The position numbers and the translations under genes are program-made. From JAFGSZ01 sp964492185 (GTDB lineage Bacteria > Bacteroidota > Bacteroidia > Bacteroidales > UBA10428), in assembly GCA_964492185.1 (NCBI GenBank), contig CAZBJH010000011.1, positions 1 through 47,537 of the forward strand: a stretch of 47,537 nt of DNA. Direction: 5' to 3'. The notes below the pieces were generated by a model. That model ran no database searches, was not told where the DNA came from, and saw nothing but the letters and a program-made list of their open reading frames with translations. How positions within the stretch are numbered: position 1 is the stretch's first letter; every line of letters starts with the position of its first letter. Shown piece after piece: positions 31,824-40,621 of this stretch.

Positions 31824-34262
31824 ATGAAAGATCGATTAACGTGTATCATTTTGTTGTTTGCATTTCTGCTGGCATTCCATACCGCCGGGTTTGCACAGGA
31901 AATCGGTAAGGGGACCATTGAAGGAAGGATATACAATGCAAGTAATAATGAACCGGTTCCCTTTGCAAATATTATAGTATGGGGTAGTAATATCGGGTCG
32001 GTGAGTGATCTGGACGGAAATTTTTTATTTACCGGCATTGCTCCTGGTTTTGTTCAGCTAGCTGCTTCATCAGTAGGATTTGAAACTACCATTTCAGAGG
32101 AGTTCATGGTGACCAATGCAAAAAAGGTGTTTGTTGATATTGCCATGAAAGAGACTTCAGTTGAACTGGAGGAGGTGGTGGTCAAGGCTTCACCCTACAG
32201 GCGCCGGGAAGAAAGCCCTCTCTCCCTGCGAAGGATCGGTATAGCGGAGATCGAAAGAAATCCGGGGGGGAACAGGGATATATCCAGGGTATTGCAGACC
32301 TTTCCGGGTGTAGCATCCACTCCTGCATTTCGCAATGATGTTATAGTACGTGGTGGCGGTCCGGCCGAAAATCGTTTTTATCTTGACGGGGTGGAAATCC
32401 CCAACCTGAATCATTTTGCCACCCAGGGAGCTTCGGGTGGACCCACGGGGATTATTAATGTGGATTTCATACGTGAGGTAAATTTTTATTCTGGTGCCTT
32501 TCCTGCCAACAGGGGCAATGCTCTTAGTTCGGTGCTGGATTTCAAACAAGCGGACGGCAATAAGGAAAAGCTTAAATTCCGGGCTACGGTTGGTGCTTCT
32601 GATCTGGCACTTACTCTTGACGGGCCGGTAAATAACAATACAAGCTTTTTGTTTTCAGCACGCAGATCATATCTGCAATTTTTGTTCGCGGCACTTGAGC
32701 TTCCCTTCCTCCCCACATATACTGATTTTCAGTTTAAATCAAAGACAAAACTTGATGATAAAAGTGAACTGACAATAATCGGCCTGGGGGCTATTGACCG
32801 GTTTGCACTGAACCTGGATGCCAATGAAACAGCAGATCAGCGATATATCCTTAGCTTCCTTCCGGTAAATGAGCAATGGAATTATACGATTGGTGCGGTT
32901 TATAAGCATTTCAGGGATAACGGATTCGATACCTGGGTGTTGAGCAGGAACTACCTGAATAATGTTGCTTACAAGTATTTGAATAATGACGAAGAATTGG
33001 GAAAAACATTTGATTATTCTTCAGCCGAGATTGAGAATAAGTTCAGGTATGAGCGAAATACTTCACTAAATAACGGATTCGAGTTGAATGGGGGGGCAAG
33101 CTTCGAATTCGCAAAATACCTGAATGAAACCGAACGTCAGTTATTTTTAAGAGATTCACTAATTGATCAGGTTTATAATGCCTACCTTGATATGTTTCAT
33201 TACGGGGCTTTCGGACAGATCAACAGGGGATTTCTTAAAAACCGCCTGTCCCTTTCCGTGGGATTGAGAATAGACGGCTCATCATATTCGGAAGCTATGG
33301 AAAATCCCTTTGAACAGCTTTCACCACGTTTCTCGGCCTCTTATGCTTTATCCGACAGATATTTCCTGAATTTCAACACGGGCAGGTATTACCAGAGGCC
33401 CCCATATACCACCATGGGATATAAAGACAATAACGGAGTGTTTCTGAACCGGGAGAACGGACTGAAATATATATCTGCCGATCATGTGGTAGGGGGTGTT
33501 GAGTTCCGCCCTGATGAGAGATCACAGATTACGATTGAAGGTTTTCTAAAATATTACCGGGATTATCCTTTTTCAGTGAAGGATTCCGTTCCCCTTGCCG
33601 GCAAGGGGGCGGATTACGGAGTGGTGGGTGATGAAGAGGTTATCCCCGTGGCATCCGGCAGGGCTTATGGTTTTGAACTGTTCGGCCGCTCACAGGATCT
33701 TTTCGGATTTAACGGTATCTTTTCATACACTTTTGTGCGTAGTGAGTTTGATGATTTGCGATCATCTGTTACTGCTGCCGGTAGCGGTTTTATTCCTACA
33801 GCCTGGGATAACCGGCATATTTTAAATATCACGGCAACCCGGGTGTTTAAAAATAACTGGGATGCCGGATTCAAATGGCGGTTTGTCGGAGGTGCACCAT
33901 ATACGCCTTTTGACCCTGAAGGATCCAGCAGGCGTGATGTGTGGGATGCACAGGGTGGGCCTTACCTGGATTATTCTCGATATAATCAGTCGCGGCTGAC
34001 AGGATTTCATCAGTTGGATATCCGGGTGGATAAGCAATATTTTTTTGATACATGGTCACTGATGCTTTATGTTGATGTGCAGAATGTATATAATTACAAA
34101 GCTGATGAGGCTGACAGGCTGGTGAGAAGGTCATTCCTTGATCCGGAAGTTGATGACATTTATATTGACGGTGATGATACTGAACGCTATAAGCTGGAAC
34201 TGATCGAAACCGGTGGTACCGGGACCATTCTGCCGACAGTCGGGATCATTGTTGAATTTTAA
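31824..34262 (+). CDS. TonB-dependent receptor with carboxypeptidase-regulatory-like N-terminal domain
   Basis: This is an outer-membrane active transporter energised by TonB. A signal peptide (about 1-25, ending GFAQ) is followed by a CarboxypepD_reg-like beta-sandwich (about 29-112, IEGRIYNASNNEPVPFANIIV and SVSDLDGNF). A plug domain (about 130-245) includes VLQTFPGVAS, VIVRGGGPAENRFYLDGVEIPN and a GAFPANRGNALSSVLDFK segment. A long beta-barrel runs to the C-terminal phenylalanine (TVGIIVEF). No SusD-like gene follows, so it is not a SusCD glycan system. A lipoprotein gene starts 12 bp downstream and is probably co-transcribed. The substrate is unknown. Confidence 0.92.
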   Translation: MKDRLTCIILLFAFLLAFHTAGFAQEIGKGTIEGRIYNASNNEPVPFANIIVWGSNIGSVSDLDGNFLFTGIAPGFVQLAASSVGFETTISEEFMVTNAKKVFVDIAMKETSVELEEVVVKASPYRRREESPLSLRRIGIAEIERNPGGNRDISRVLQTFPGVASTPAFRNDVIVRGGGPAENRFYLDGVEIPNLNHFATQGASGGPTGIINVDFIREVNFYSGAFPANRGNALSSVLDFKQADGNKEKLKFRATVGASDLALTLDGPVNNNTSFLFSARRSYLQFLFAALELPFLPTYTDFQFKSKTKLDDKSELTIIGLGAIDRFALNLDANETADQRYILSFLPVNEQWNYTIGAVYKHFRDNGFDTWVLSRNYLNNVAYKYLNNDEELGKTFDYSSAEIENKFRYERNTSLNNGFELNGGASFEFAKYLNETERQLFLRDSLIDQVYNAYLDMFHYGAFGQINRGFLKNRLSLSVGLRIDGSSYSEAMENPFEQLSPRFSASYALSDRYFLNFNTGRYYQRPPYTTMGYKDNNGVFLNRENGLKYISADHVVGGVEFRPDERSQITIEGFLKYYRDYPFSVKDSVPLAGKGADYGVVGDEEVIPVASGRAYGFELFGRSQDLFGFNGIFSYTFVRSEFDDLRSSVTAAGSGFIPTAWDNRHILNITATRVFKNNWDAGFKWRFVGGAPYTPFDPEGSSRRDVWDAQGGPYLDYSRYNQSRLTGFHQLDIRVDKQYFFDTWSLMLYVDVQNVYNYKADEADRLVRRSFLDPEVDDIYIDGDDTERYKLELIETGGTGTILPTVGIIVEF

Positions 34263-34274
34263 ATTACGAGACAC

Positions 34275-35033
34275 ATGAGATCATTTAACAAATGGATTAA
34301 TGAAATATTTTTTGCAACACTGGCATTAGTTTTTTTATCTGCCTGTGGACCGTCAAAACAAACCTCAGCCGATAATTTAACTGACACATTGTTTGTCAAC
34401 AAAAAGGCAAATGGTTATGAACTGGAGATAAGTTTCAAAAAGGGGCCTGAACATAATTATCCGCTTATGGCGGTTTGGATCGAAGATACCGCTGGTAATT
34501 ATTTACAAACCCTGTACGTGGCAGAATCGATCGCTAAAGGGGTTTTTCAGCACGGACAAACAGGAGAGGGTAAATGGATGCCCGGCCCTATACGCCGTCC
34601 TGCTGCATTGCCTTACTGGTCTCACAGCAGGGGGGTGAGAGAAGAAGACGGTCTGTATGTTCCCATGCAAAAGACAGCGATTGCCGATGCCTACAGCGGC
34701 GCTACACCGGTGAATAATTTCGTGCTTAATGCAACAACAGATAACCACGGGCTGCTGATTTTTGACCTGTATTTTGAGATCAACCAGAGCTGGGACTGGA
34801 ATGAATTCTGGACCAATAATAAATACCCGGATGATAAAGAGTATAAATCATCATGTCAGCCTGCGCTAGTGTACCATGCCTGCATTGATATGCAGGATGA
34901 CAGGGACGAATATGAGCTAAAAGTAATTGGTCACAGCCACTATTCCGGAAAGAACGGTGAATTATACTCCGACCTGAGCACTATCACAACTGCACTTCAA
35001 ATTGCCGAAAACATCAGTGTGAGGATAAGGTAA
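34275..35033 (+). CDS. lipoprotein, possibly DUF2271-like
   Basis: The 252-residue protein has a lipoprotein signal peptide with lipobox FLSAC (cysteine at about residue 24). The mature part contains ISFKKGPEHNYPLMAVWIEDTAGNYLQTLYVAES, which recalls DUF2271 proteins, where an AVWIED-like motif is followed by TL. It also contains tryptophan-rich DLYFEINQSWDWNEFW and ends as a beta-rich domain. It lies 12 bp after a TonB-dependent receptor gene, so it may be a surface or periplasmic partner of that receptor. The family call is tentative; lipidation and export are well supported. Confidence 0.7.
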   Translation: MRSFNKWINEIFFATLALVFLSACGPSKQTSADNLTDTLFVNKKANGYELEISFKKGPEHNYPLMAVWIEDTAGNYLQTLYVAESIAKGVFQHGQTGEGKWMPGPIRRPAALPYWSHSRGVREEDGLYVPMQKTAIADAYSGATPVNNFVLNATTDNHGLLIFDLYFEINQSWDWNEFWTNNKYPDDKEYKSSCQPALVYHACIDMQDDRDEYELKVIGHSHYSGKNGELYSDLSTITTALQIAENISVRIR

Positions 35034-35396
35034 CGGTGTGTAAAATCCGCAGTTGATCCGATATATGGAAATTGGGTTTGATATCTGCCGGGTACTACTA
35101 TCTTTATTGTGGACACCTTATTATTCATACTGGCGTTGTTTTATCTTCCGGGCTAAAAGTATTGTTATCTATTGATGTTGTTTTTTTAAAAACATATCAG
35201 TCTAAAATCATACTTTATCAAAGTAATATTTTCATTGATCCTTAAATGATGGATAGCTGTAAAAATCGGGTTGTTTTAAGACATGATAAGTGATATTTTT
35301 GGGAATTCTTAGTGAGAGTATTGGTACAGAAATTAATTGACCTTTACGAATAATACAGCTTAGCAACTGAGTTTTTTTATTTTAAGGAATAGACTG
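35034..35396. other. 363-bp intergenic region without recognised features
   Basis: The DNA is AT-rich. Only short chance frames occur (the longest from an ATG at about 35066, 36 codons). No repeat element of the TGTCTGTC family, no tRNA and no clear hairpin with a T-run were seen. The promoter of the downstream methyltransferase gene presumably lies here but has no exact TAnnTTTG box. Confidence 0.5.
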
Positions 35397-35960
35397 ATGA
35401 AAAAATCAGAAGGACATGTCTGTCCCTTGTGGGTAGGCCGGTTTATGGTAAGTCCACTGCGCAAATTATGGCAACCGCCGAAAAAATTATTAAGACCTTT
35501 TGTGCAAAAAGGCATGAGGGTACTGGAAGCCGGTTGTGGCATGGGTTTTTTTTCGCTGCCACTGGCCCGTCTTGTTGGTAAAGAAGGAAAGGTAATTTGT
35601 GTGGATATACAGGAAAAAATGATCATGGGGCTAATTGAAAGGGCCGAACTTGCAAATCTTGACGACCGGATAATAGCAAGGCTTGCCACTTCTGATCATC
35701 TCGGTATAGGCGATCTTGCCAATTCTGTGGATTTTGTGCTGCTCATGGCTGTGGTGCATGAATCAGTTGATCAGGAGGAATTCTTCAGACAGATATATAG
35801 TGCTATGAAGCCGGGTGCAAAAATACTGTTTATTGAACCAATCAATCACGTATCGCATGAGGAATTTCATAATTCTTTACGGATCGCAAGACGTTGCGGG
35901 TTAACACAGTTAAGCGAAACAGAAAAGACAGCCGGCCTTCGTGCCGTACTAATAAAATAA
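35397..35960 (+). CDS. class I SAM-dependent methyltransferase
   Basis: The 187-residue protein has a standard Rossmann-fold methyltransferase core. Motif I is VLEAGCGMGFFSLPLARLVG (about residues 41-60), followed by GKVICVDIQEKM with the acidic residue that holds the SAM ribose. VDFVLLMAVVHE forms motif IV and KPGAKILFIEPINHVS the motif V/VI region. There is no substrate-specific domain, so the acceptor is unknown. The start ATG 35397 gives MKKSEGHVCPLWVG. The C-terminus is short, lacking an obvious final beta-hairpin, but the reading frame is intact. A MITE-like element starts 19 bp after the stop. Confidence 0.82.
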   Translation: MKKSEGHVCPLWVGRFMVSPLRKLWQPPKKLLRPFVQKGMRVLEAGCGMGFFSLPLARLVGKEGKVICVDIQEKMIMGLIERAELANLDDRIIARLATSDHLGIGDLANSVDFVLLMAVVHESVDQEEFFRQIYSAMKPGAKILFIEPINHVSHEEFHNSLRIARRCGLTQLSETEKTAGLRAVLIK

Positions 35961-35979
35961 TTTCCTGACCCTTAATTAG

Positions 35980-36139
35980 AGTCTGTCTATAAAGTAGTCA
36001 AAATGCTTACCGGACATGTGTCTGTTCAGAAGGTTCCATTTGCAAGGCTCGCGCGGTCCGAAAACGCGGAGTTTACCAGTCGAAAATGAGCAATTTTCGG
36101 ACAAGCGTAACGCGGCAAATGGGACTTTATGGACAGACA
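35980..36139 (-). mobile_element. MITE-like palindromic element, 161-bp class, reverse orientation
   Basis: This is a reverse-oriented copy beginning AGTCTGTCTATAAAGTAG and ending ACTTTATGGACAGACA. The internal end copy TGTCTGTTCAGAAGG is clear, so the module before it (35980-36016) can be compared directly with the 38-bp class at 355-392. Flanks are TTAATTAG and CTAATTAA. It lies between the convergent methyltransferase and YfiR-like genes. Confidence 0.83.
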
Positions 36140-36163
36140 CTAATTAAAGATGTGGCAGGACCA

Positions 36164-36667
36164 TTAGTTCATATATGCCATATCCTGTAAAGCTTTTGAA
36201 ATGACAAGATCCCGTTTTTGAGCATTATCAATGTTTATCTGAAATTTCAGCTTGTTGTCCACTATAAGGAAGTCAATAGCCGCCCCGGCATTTATCAATC
36301 CTGCTTTTTCACTTACAACAAGGCTGTTCATGTCATTTATTGAGTTAATGATATCCTGCATGCTTGAACTTTTGTTTTCGGTTACAAACAGGATATGGCA
36401 CGAACTGATATCTTTTGGTGAATTAAATTGTTTAACGGTAATTAATTGTTGGCCCACTCTTTTGGATGCTGTATATTCTTTCAGGGTATTGACCATCGGA
36501 CTATTACCCAATATGCCGATGATAAAGTCTCCCTTTGATGTTTCAGGTGGCCATTTCACTAGTCGTGAAAAGTTATAGATAAACATGGCCTGCATTTTTT
36601 CAACCTGGGAACTTGCAACCTGAGAAATTCCCGTAAAAATCAATAATGCAATAATCAATTTTTTCAT
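36164..36667 (-). CDS. YfiR-family periplasmic protein
   Basis: The 167-residue protein has a signal peptide (about 1-20, ASSQ) and a single YfiR/DUF4154-like domain. Its parts are MQAMFIYNFSRLVKWPPE near the start, FIIGILGNSPMVNTLKEYTASKRVGQQLITVKQF, CHILFVTENKSSSM, and VVSEKAGLINAGAAIDFLIVDNKLKFQINIDNAQKRDLVISKALQDMA. In Pseudomonas, YfiR represses the diguanylate cyclase YfiN. Here no GGDEF protein, histidine kinase or OmpA-like partner is adjacent, so it is an orphan and the signalling role is not established. It may be a single-gene unit. Confidence 0.82.
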   Translation of the reverse strand: MKKLIIALLIFTGISQVASSQVEKMQAMFIYNFSRLVKWPPETSKGDFIIGILGNSPMVNTLKEYTASKRVGQQLITVKQFNSPKDISSCHILFVTENKSSSMQDIINSINDMNSLVVSEKAGLINAGAAIDFLIVDNKLKFQINIDNAQKRDLVISKALQDMAYMN

Positions 36668-37025
36668 CTTCGCTAATTCTTTGGTAATAATGATTTTTAT
36701 TATAAAAAACGTACAAAAATGCAGGGATGGAAATAAATTTTATGTTTAGAAGGTTGTATTAATAACTGTATTACTTACGTTTATTCCGGAATTATGTTAC
36801 GCTGATTGTTGTATTTAATTTTTTTATTTGGTATTATGTCTTATCTGTTAAACAAGAGCAGGTTAATCAGCGATGGATTAGGTCTTATTTATACAGTAAG
36901 GTATTGTTTGGATTAAACATTTAATATTAAAGATTGTTACGTACATGCATTTAGTGTCCGTTAACAAAGTTGGCAAATTGTTTAACTAAATCATTAAACA
37001 TGTATTTAAAATAATATTAATAATT
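36668..37025. other. 358-bp intergenic region between divergent yfiR-like and DUF302 genes
   Basis: This is AT-rich DNA that must hold the promoters of both divergent genes. No exact TAnnTTTG box was found; CATTTTTG on the minus strand near 36715 is one mismatch away. The only structured feature is the 31-bp repeat-like sequence at 36955-36985. Confidence 0.5.
36955..36985. mobile_element. decayed short-class MITE-like element (31 bp)
   Basis: TGTCCGTTAACAAAGTTGG followed by CAAATTGTTTAA aligns with the 38-bp copy at 355-392 (shared AAAGTTGG and TGTTTA positions) but lacks the final CAGACA end. The flanks CATTTAG and CTAAATC still resemble the CTAAWTAG target. It is probably a degenerate copy. 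Confidence 0.4.
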
Positions 37026-37412
37026 ATGAAATATTATATAGCAAAAACAATAGTTTCAGATTTTGATGAGGCCATAGAAAGGATTACAAAAACATTGAAA
37101 ACAGAGGGATTTGGGATAATATCCGAGATCGATATGCAGAGTAAGCTGAAAGAAAAGCTGAATGTGGATTTCAGGAGATACATGATTCTGGGGGCCTGTA
37201 ATCCGACTCTAGCCCATAAGGCGCTGCTACTTGAGGATAAGATTGGCACGTTGCTTCCATGCAACATTATTGTTCAGGAGCTGGCGGATGGAAAAACAGA
37301 GGTTGCTGCTGTAAATCCTGTTGTTTCTATGCAGGGTGTCAAAAATAATGAGTTGGAAGGCATTGCCGGGAGCGTTTATGAAAAGCTGGAAAGAGCGATC
37401 AAATTGCTATAA
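37026..37412 (+). CDS. DUF302-domain protein
   Basis: The 128-residue protein is a single DUF302 domain. FDEAIERITKTLKTEGFGIISEIDMQSKLKEKL is followed by YMILGACNPTLAHKALLLEDKIGTLLPCNIIVQEL, including the characteristic LGACNP and LPCN segments, and AAVNPVVSM. There is no signal peptide. The biochemical function of the family is not established. It converges with tcdA, with only 7 bp between stop codons. Confidence 0.9.
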   Translation: MKYYIAKTIVSDFDEAIERITKTLKTEGFGIISEIDMQSKLKEKLNVDFRRYMILGACNPTLAHKALLLEDKIGTLLPCNIIVQELADGKTEVAAVNPVVSMQGVKNNELEGIAGSVYEKLERAIKLL

Positions 37413-37419
37413 CAAGCCA

Positions 37420-38142
37420 TTATTTGCTGAACAGATCCCTGATAACTACCGAAGCACAATAGCATCCGAATAAGGCCGGCATATAGGATATAGTTCCGGT
37501 TACCGATTTTTTATGGTTGGATCCATCGGTCACCCTGATAGCTGATTCGGGCACGGGTTCGGGCGAAAATATTACTTGTATTCCTGAATATATTCCCCTG
37601 CGGTGAAGGTATTTTCTTACTATATAAGCAAATTTGCAATGATGGGATTTTTCAATATCACTTATGGTAATTTGTGTGGGGTCTGTGCGGCCACCACTGC
37701 CCATGGAGCTTACAACAGGGATATGATTTTTAACGGCAGATTCGAGTAATGATACTTTTGGCGTGAGCGTATCGATAGCATCAACAATGTAATGCTCACC
37801 ACAACCGGTAACATCTTTAGCATTTTCTTCCGTGATGAACATTGTTTTAATTACCAGGTCAATGTCCGGATTGATATCCTTCAGCCGGCTGCACATTAAT
37901 TCTGTCTTGTATTTTTCTTCGGTACTCTTCATGGCAATGATCTGCCGGTTCCGGTTAGTGGCATGTACCCTGTCGTCATCGATCAGGGTAAGCTTCCCCA
38001 CACCTGCCCGGCAAAGCAGCTCCGCGGCATATCCACCCACACCTCCCAGTCCGGCTACCAGCACATGGCTTTCACCTAATTTATCAAGAGCCTTGCTACC
38101 TGTCAGTAGTTCTGTGCGTTCTTTCCAGTTGCACGTGTTCAT
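37420..38142 (-). CDS. tcdA: tRNA threonylcarbamoyladenosine dehydratase TcdA
   Basis: TcdA (CsdL) is an E1-like, ATP-dependent enzyme that cyclises t6A to ct6A in tRNA. The 240-residue protein has the N-terminal nucleotide-binding motif LVAGLGGVGGYAAELLCRAGVG (about 28-49), LTLIDDDRVHATNRNRQIIA and VDAIDTLTPKVSLL. The family-specific SSMGSGGRTDPTQI stretch and the C-terminal TGTISYMPALFGCYCASVVI are also present. The short length without a zinc CxxC pair separates it from MoeB/ThiF. Its ATG overlaps the tatD stop by 4 bp. Together with tsaE at the window start, this gives two steps around t6A. Confidence 0.93.
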   Translation of the reverse strand: MNTCNWKERTELLTGSKALDKLGESHVLVAGLGGVGGYAAELLCRAGVGKLTLIDDDRVHATNRNRQIIAMKSTEEKYKTELMCSRLKDINPDIDLVIKTMFITEENAKDVTGCGEHYIVDAIDTLTPKVSLLESAVKNHIPVVSSMGSGGRTDPTQITISDIEKSHHCKFAYIVRKYLHRRGIYSGIQVIFSPEPVPESAIRVTDGSNHKKSVTGTISYMPALFGCYCASVVIRDLFSK

Positions 38143-38804
38143 AAATTGATGTTGAAACAGTTTTTAAAATTGCTTTTAATAATGCCCTGCATTTTTGATA
38201 AGGATATCCCTCTGAGTTGCGCTGCACGCCGGTATACTTCCTGAATAGCATAAGAAGAATCGTCTGTTTCGAGGAATATTCTGCCGGAAGGCACAGCAGG
38301 AAATGTTTTGAATGCTTTGCTGTTTTCTTTAAAAAGCATGTGGCCGAAAGAAAGATAGCAGTTTTTCCTGATCAACTGCCCGGCCATTTGTTCATCGGCA
38401 TTGAACCAGTGCATTATCCAGGGAAGCTGTTGTCCGAATTGTTTTTTGAAGCCCAGCATATCGGCATAAGCTTTAACACAATGGATGATCACCGGTTTTT
38501 GGTAGTCACCGGCCAGCCTTAAATGACGATCGAAGATGGTTTGTTGAAGGCCGAAATCAGTTTTTATGGATTTGTCCAGTCCTGTTTCCCCTATAGCGAT
38601 CACCTTATCATATCCAAGAAGTTTACGGATATTTTCAAAACTTTTTTCGGTTTTTTTTTCATCGTTATCAATATGCCAGGGATGCAGGCCGGCAGAGTAA
38701 AAGGCAGACTTCCCTATCTGGCCTTCCTGACCCGGAAAGAGGTTTTGCAGGGTGATTACTTCATCCCCGGGTGACGGACTGTGCCTGTGGATATCGATAT
38801 ACAT
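38139..38804 (-). CDS. TatD-family metal-dependent hydrolase
   Basis: This is a TIM-barrel metallohydrolase of the TatD family, members of which act as DNases or deacylases. The metal ligands can be followed in order: DIHRHS (HxH), GETGLDK (Glu), VIIHCVKA (His), WIMHWFNA (His) and FLETDDS (Asp). The start is set at ATG 38804 (MYIDIHRHS, 221 residues). The frame extends ten codons further to a TTG within the end of gltX, which is unlikely. It lies 13 bp after gltX and overlaps tcdA by 4 bp, so gltX-tatD-tcdA is probably one operon. Confidence 0.88.
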   Translation of the reverse strand: MYIDIHRHSPSPGDEVITLQNLFPGQEGQIGKSAFYSAGLHPWHIDNDEKKTEKSFENIRKLLGYDKVIAIGETGLDKSIKTDFGLQQTIFDRHLRLAGDYQKPVIIHCVKAYADMLGFKKQFGQQLPWIMHWFNADEQMAGQLIRKNCYLSFGHMLFKENSKAFKTFPAVPSGRIFLETDDSSYAIQEVYRRAAQLRGISLSKMQGIIKSNFKNCFNINL

Positions 38805-38817
38805 GTTATTAATAATA

Positions 38818-40344
38818 TTACTGCAATTTCTCAAGGCCCCTGCCGATTCGTTTCAGCGTTTCTTCCCTGCCGATAAGTGCCATAATATCAAACAGATGTG
38901 GACCGAAGTTCCCGCCGACCAGCAATAGACGAAGTGGATTCATCACCTTGCCGAATCCCAGTTCATTATCCGTAATATACATTTTTATGCGGTTCTCGAG
39001 CTTATCAGCGGTATAAGGATCTGTTTCTTCAATGATCTTTTTTATATCCGAAACAACCCCCGGTGTATGATCTTTCCAGAATTTTTTAACAACCTTCTGA
39101 TCATACTCTGCCGGCGGCCGGAAGAAAAAATATGACTGGTCCCATAAGTCATGGATAAAAGCAGCCCGTTCTTTAACAATACCAACAATTTTTATGATAT
39201 AGCCCTTATCTGCTTTAATAACCTTATGGTTTTCCTGAAGCCATACCTGGAACATATCTGCCAGTTCGGCATCGGACTTCATTTGGAGGTACTGCTGGTT
39301 AAACCAGCGGGTCTTTTCAGGATCAAAGCGGGAGCCTGCCTTTCCAACCCGTTCAAGTTTGAAATGACTGATCAGCTCTTCCATGGAAAATATCTCCTGT
39401 TCGGTTCCCGGGTTCCACCCCAGGAGGGCCAGCATATTGACAAAGGCTTCCGGAAAATAGCCCCATTCCCTGTAACCTGTTGTAATTTCGCCTCCGGAAT
39501 TCCGCCATTCAAGGGGGAATACAGGAAATCCCTCCCGTTCGCCGTCACGTTTGCTCAGCTTGCCTTTCCCACCGGGCTTTAGGATTAACGGCAAATGGGC
39601 AAAGCGGGGCATCTCATCTTCCCATCCCAGGGCTTTATAGAGCAGAACATGCAGGGGAAGTGAAGGCAGCCATTCTTCGCCTCTTATCACATGACTGATC
39701 TTCATTGTATGGTCATCAACAACATTGGCCAGGTGATAGGTTGGAAGCCCGTCCGATTTGAACAGCACCTTGTCATCCAGCATGGAAGTGGTAAAGGTAA
39801 CTTCGCCGCGTATTATATCGACAACAGATACCGTATCACCACCGGGCATTTTAAAACGGACTACATAAGGGACTTGTTTATCTATTAACTCACTGACTTC
39901 TTCGGGTGAAAGGGTAAGTGAGTTTCGTAATTTATCGCGGGTGTAACTGTTATAAGCAAAAGTCTGTTGTTCAGATTCATATTGCTTACGGATATTATCA
40001 AGTTCTTCAGGAGTATCAAAGGCTATATAGGCGTTTCCTTTATTTAGCAGTTTATGTGCATATCCGTCATACAGGTTTTTTCTTTCCGATTGCCTGTAAG
40101 GGGCATAAGGACCGCCGGCATTTCCTCCTTCATCGGGCTGAATACCGCACCATCTTAATGATTCAATTATGTATTTTTCAGCACCGGGGATAAGTCGTGC
40201 CTGATCGGTATCTTCAACGCGCAATATAAATTTGCCATTGTTATTGCGGGCAAAGAGATAATTGAATAATGCCGTACGAACGCCGCCGATATGAAGGGGG
40301 CCTGTGGGACTGGGCGCAAAACGCGCACGAACTTCTTCACTCAT
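38818..40344 (-). CDS. gltX: glutamate--tRNA ligase
   Basis: This class I aminoacyl-tRNA synthetase charges tRNA(Glu), or tRNA(Glu) and tRNA(Gln) in organisms with GatCAB. The HIGH-type motif is FAPSPTGPLHIGG at the N-terminus, and the KMSKS-type motif is LSKRDGER near residue 270. The VVDDHTMKISHVIRGEEWLPS segment and a helical anticodon-binding C-terminus are present. The start is ATG 40344 (MSEEVRARFAPSP, 508 residues). The upstream TTG at 40377 lies beyond a TATCTTTG -7 box at 40363-40370 and is therefore excluded. It heads the gltX-tatD-tcdA operon. Confidence 0.96.
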   Translation of the reverse strand: MSEEVRARFAPSPTGPLHIGGVRTALFNYLFARNNNGKFILRVEDTDQARLIPGAEKYIIESLRWCGIQPDEGGNAGGPYAPYRQSERKNLYDGYAHKLLNKGNAYIAFDTPEELDNIRKQYESEQQTFAYNSYTRDKLRNSLTLSPEEVSELIDKQVPYVVRFKMPGGDTVSVVDIIRGEVTFTTSMLDDKVLFKSDGLPTYHLANVVDDHTMKISHVIRGEEWLPSLPLHVLLYKALGWEDEMPRFAHLPLILKPGGKGKLSKRDGEREGFPVFPLEWRNSGGEITTGYREWGYFPEAFVNMLALLGWNPGTEQEIFSMEELISHFKLERVGKAGSRFDPEKTRWFNQQYLQMKSDAELADMFQVWLQENHKVIKADKGYIIKIVGIVKERAAFIHDLWDQSYFFFRPPAEYDQKVVKKFWKDHTPGVVSDIKKIIEETDPYTADKLENRIKMYITDNELGFGKVMNPLRLLLVGGNFGPHLFDIMALIGREETLKRIGRGLEKLQ

Positions 40345-40362
40345 AATATATAGTGTTTTGGG

Positions 40363-40370
40363 CAAAGATA
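40363..40370 (-). promoter_or_regulatory. candidate -7 box for gltX-tatD-tcdA
   Basis: The minus-strand octamer TATCTTTG matches TAnnTTTG exactly and lies 18 bp before the gltX ATG at 40344. A TTTTG lies too close upstream to be a -33 element. The box supports the shorter gltX start. Confidence 0.4.
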
Positions 40371-40621
40371 GTAACAAAAGTCCGAAGACCTGGGACAGGA
40401 GTCCGGAAACCAGAGTTTAAGCTTCGAATAAACCCCGGGAAATATGTTGATATGCCGGTAATTAAAGAATAAGAAAAATTTTAATTGTTTAATCACTGTA
40501 GATTTATGACTTGTCGGGCACAAGTTTCAGTTATCCGCTTTTCAGAAAGAAATGCTTATTTATGTCATTTTTTTGCATTTTTTAATATATTAATTTTACC
40601 TGCTTACATTCAAACAAACAT

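Noticed and set aside
31619..31909. Open frame overlapping the second palindromic element and the TonB receptor start
   Set aside because: It is formed by the inverted-repeat DNA and overlaps the receptor's signal peptide in another frame; no domain is visible.
31824..35033. SusC/SusD polysaccharide utilisation locus
   Set aside because: The receptor has a SusC-like N-terminal domain, but the next gene is a short lipoprotein unlike SusD, and no glycoside hydrolase or sensor is nearby.
40440..40621. Possible terminator hairpin ACTTGT...ACAAGT near 40510
   Set aside because: The stem is only 6 bp and the following T content is low; it lies upstream of tdh with no gene ending nearby on that strand.
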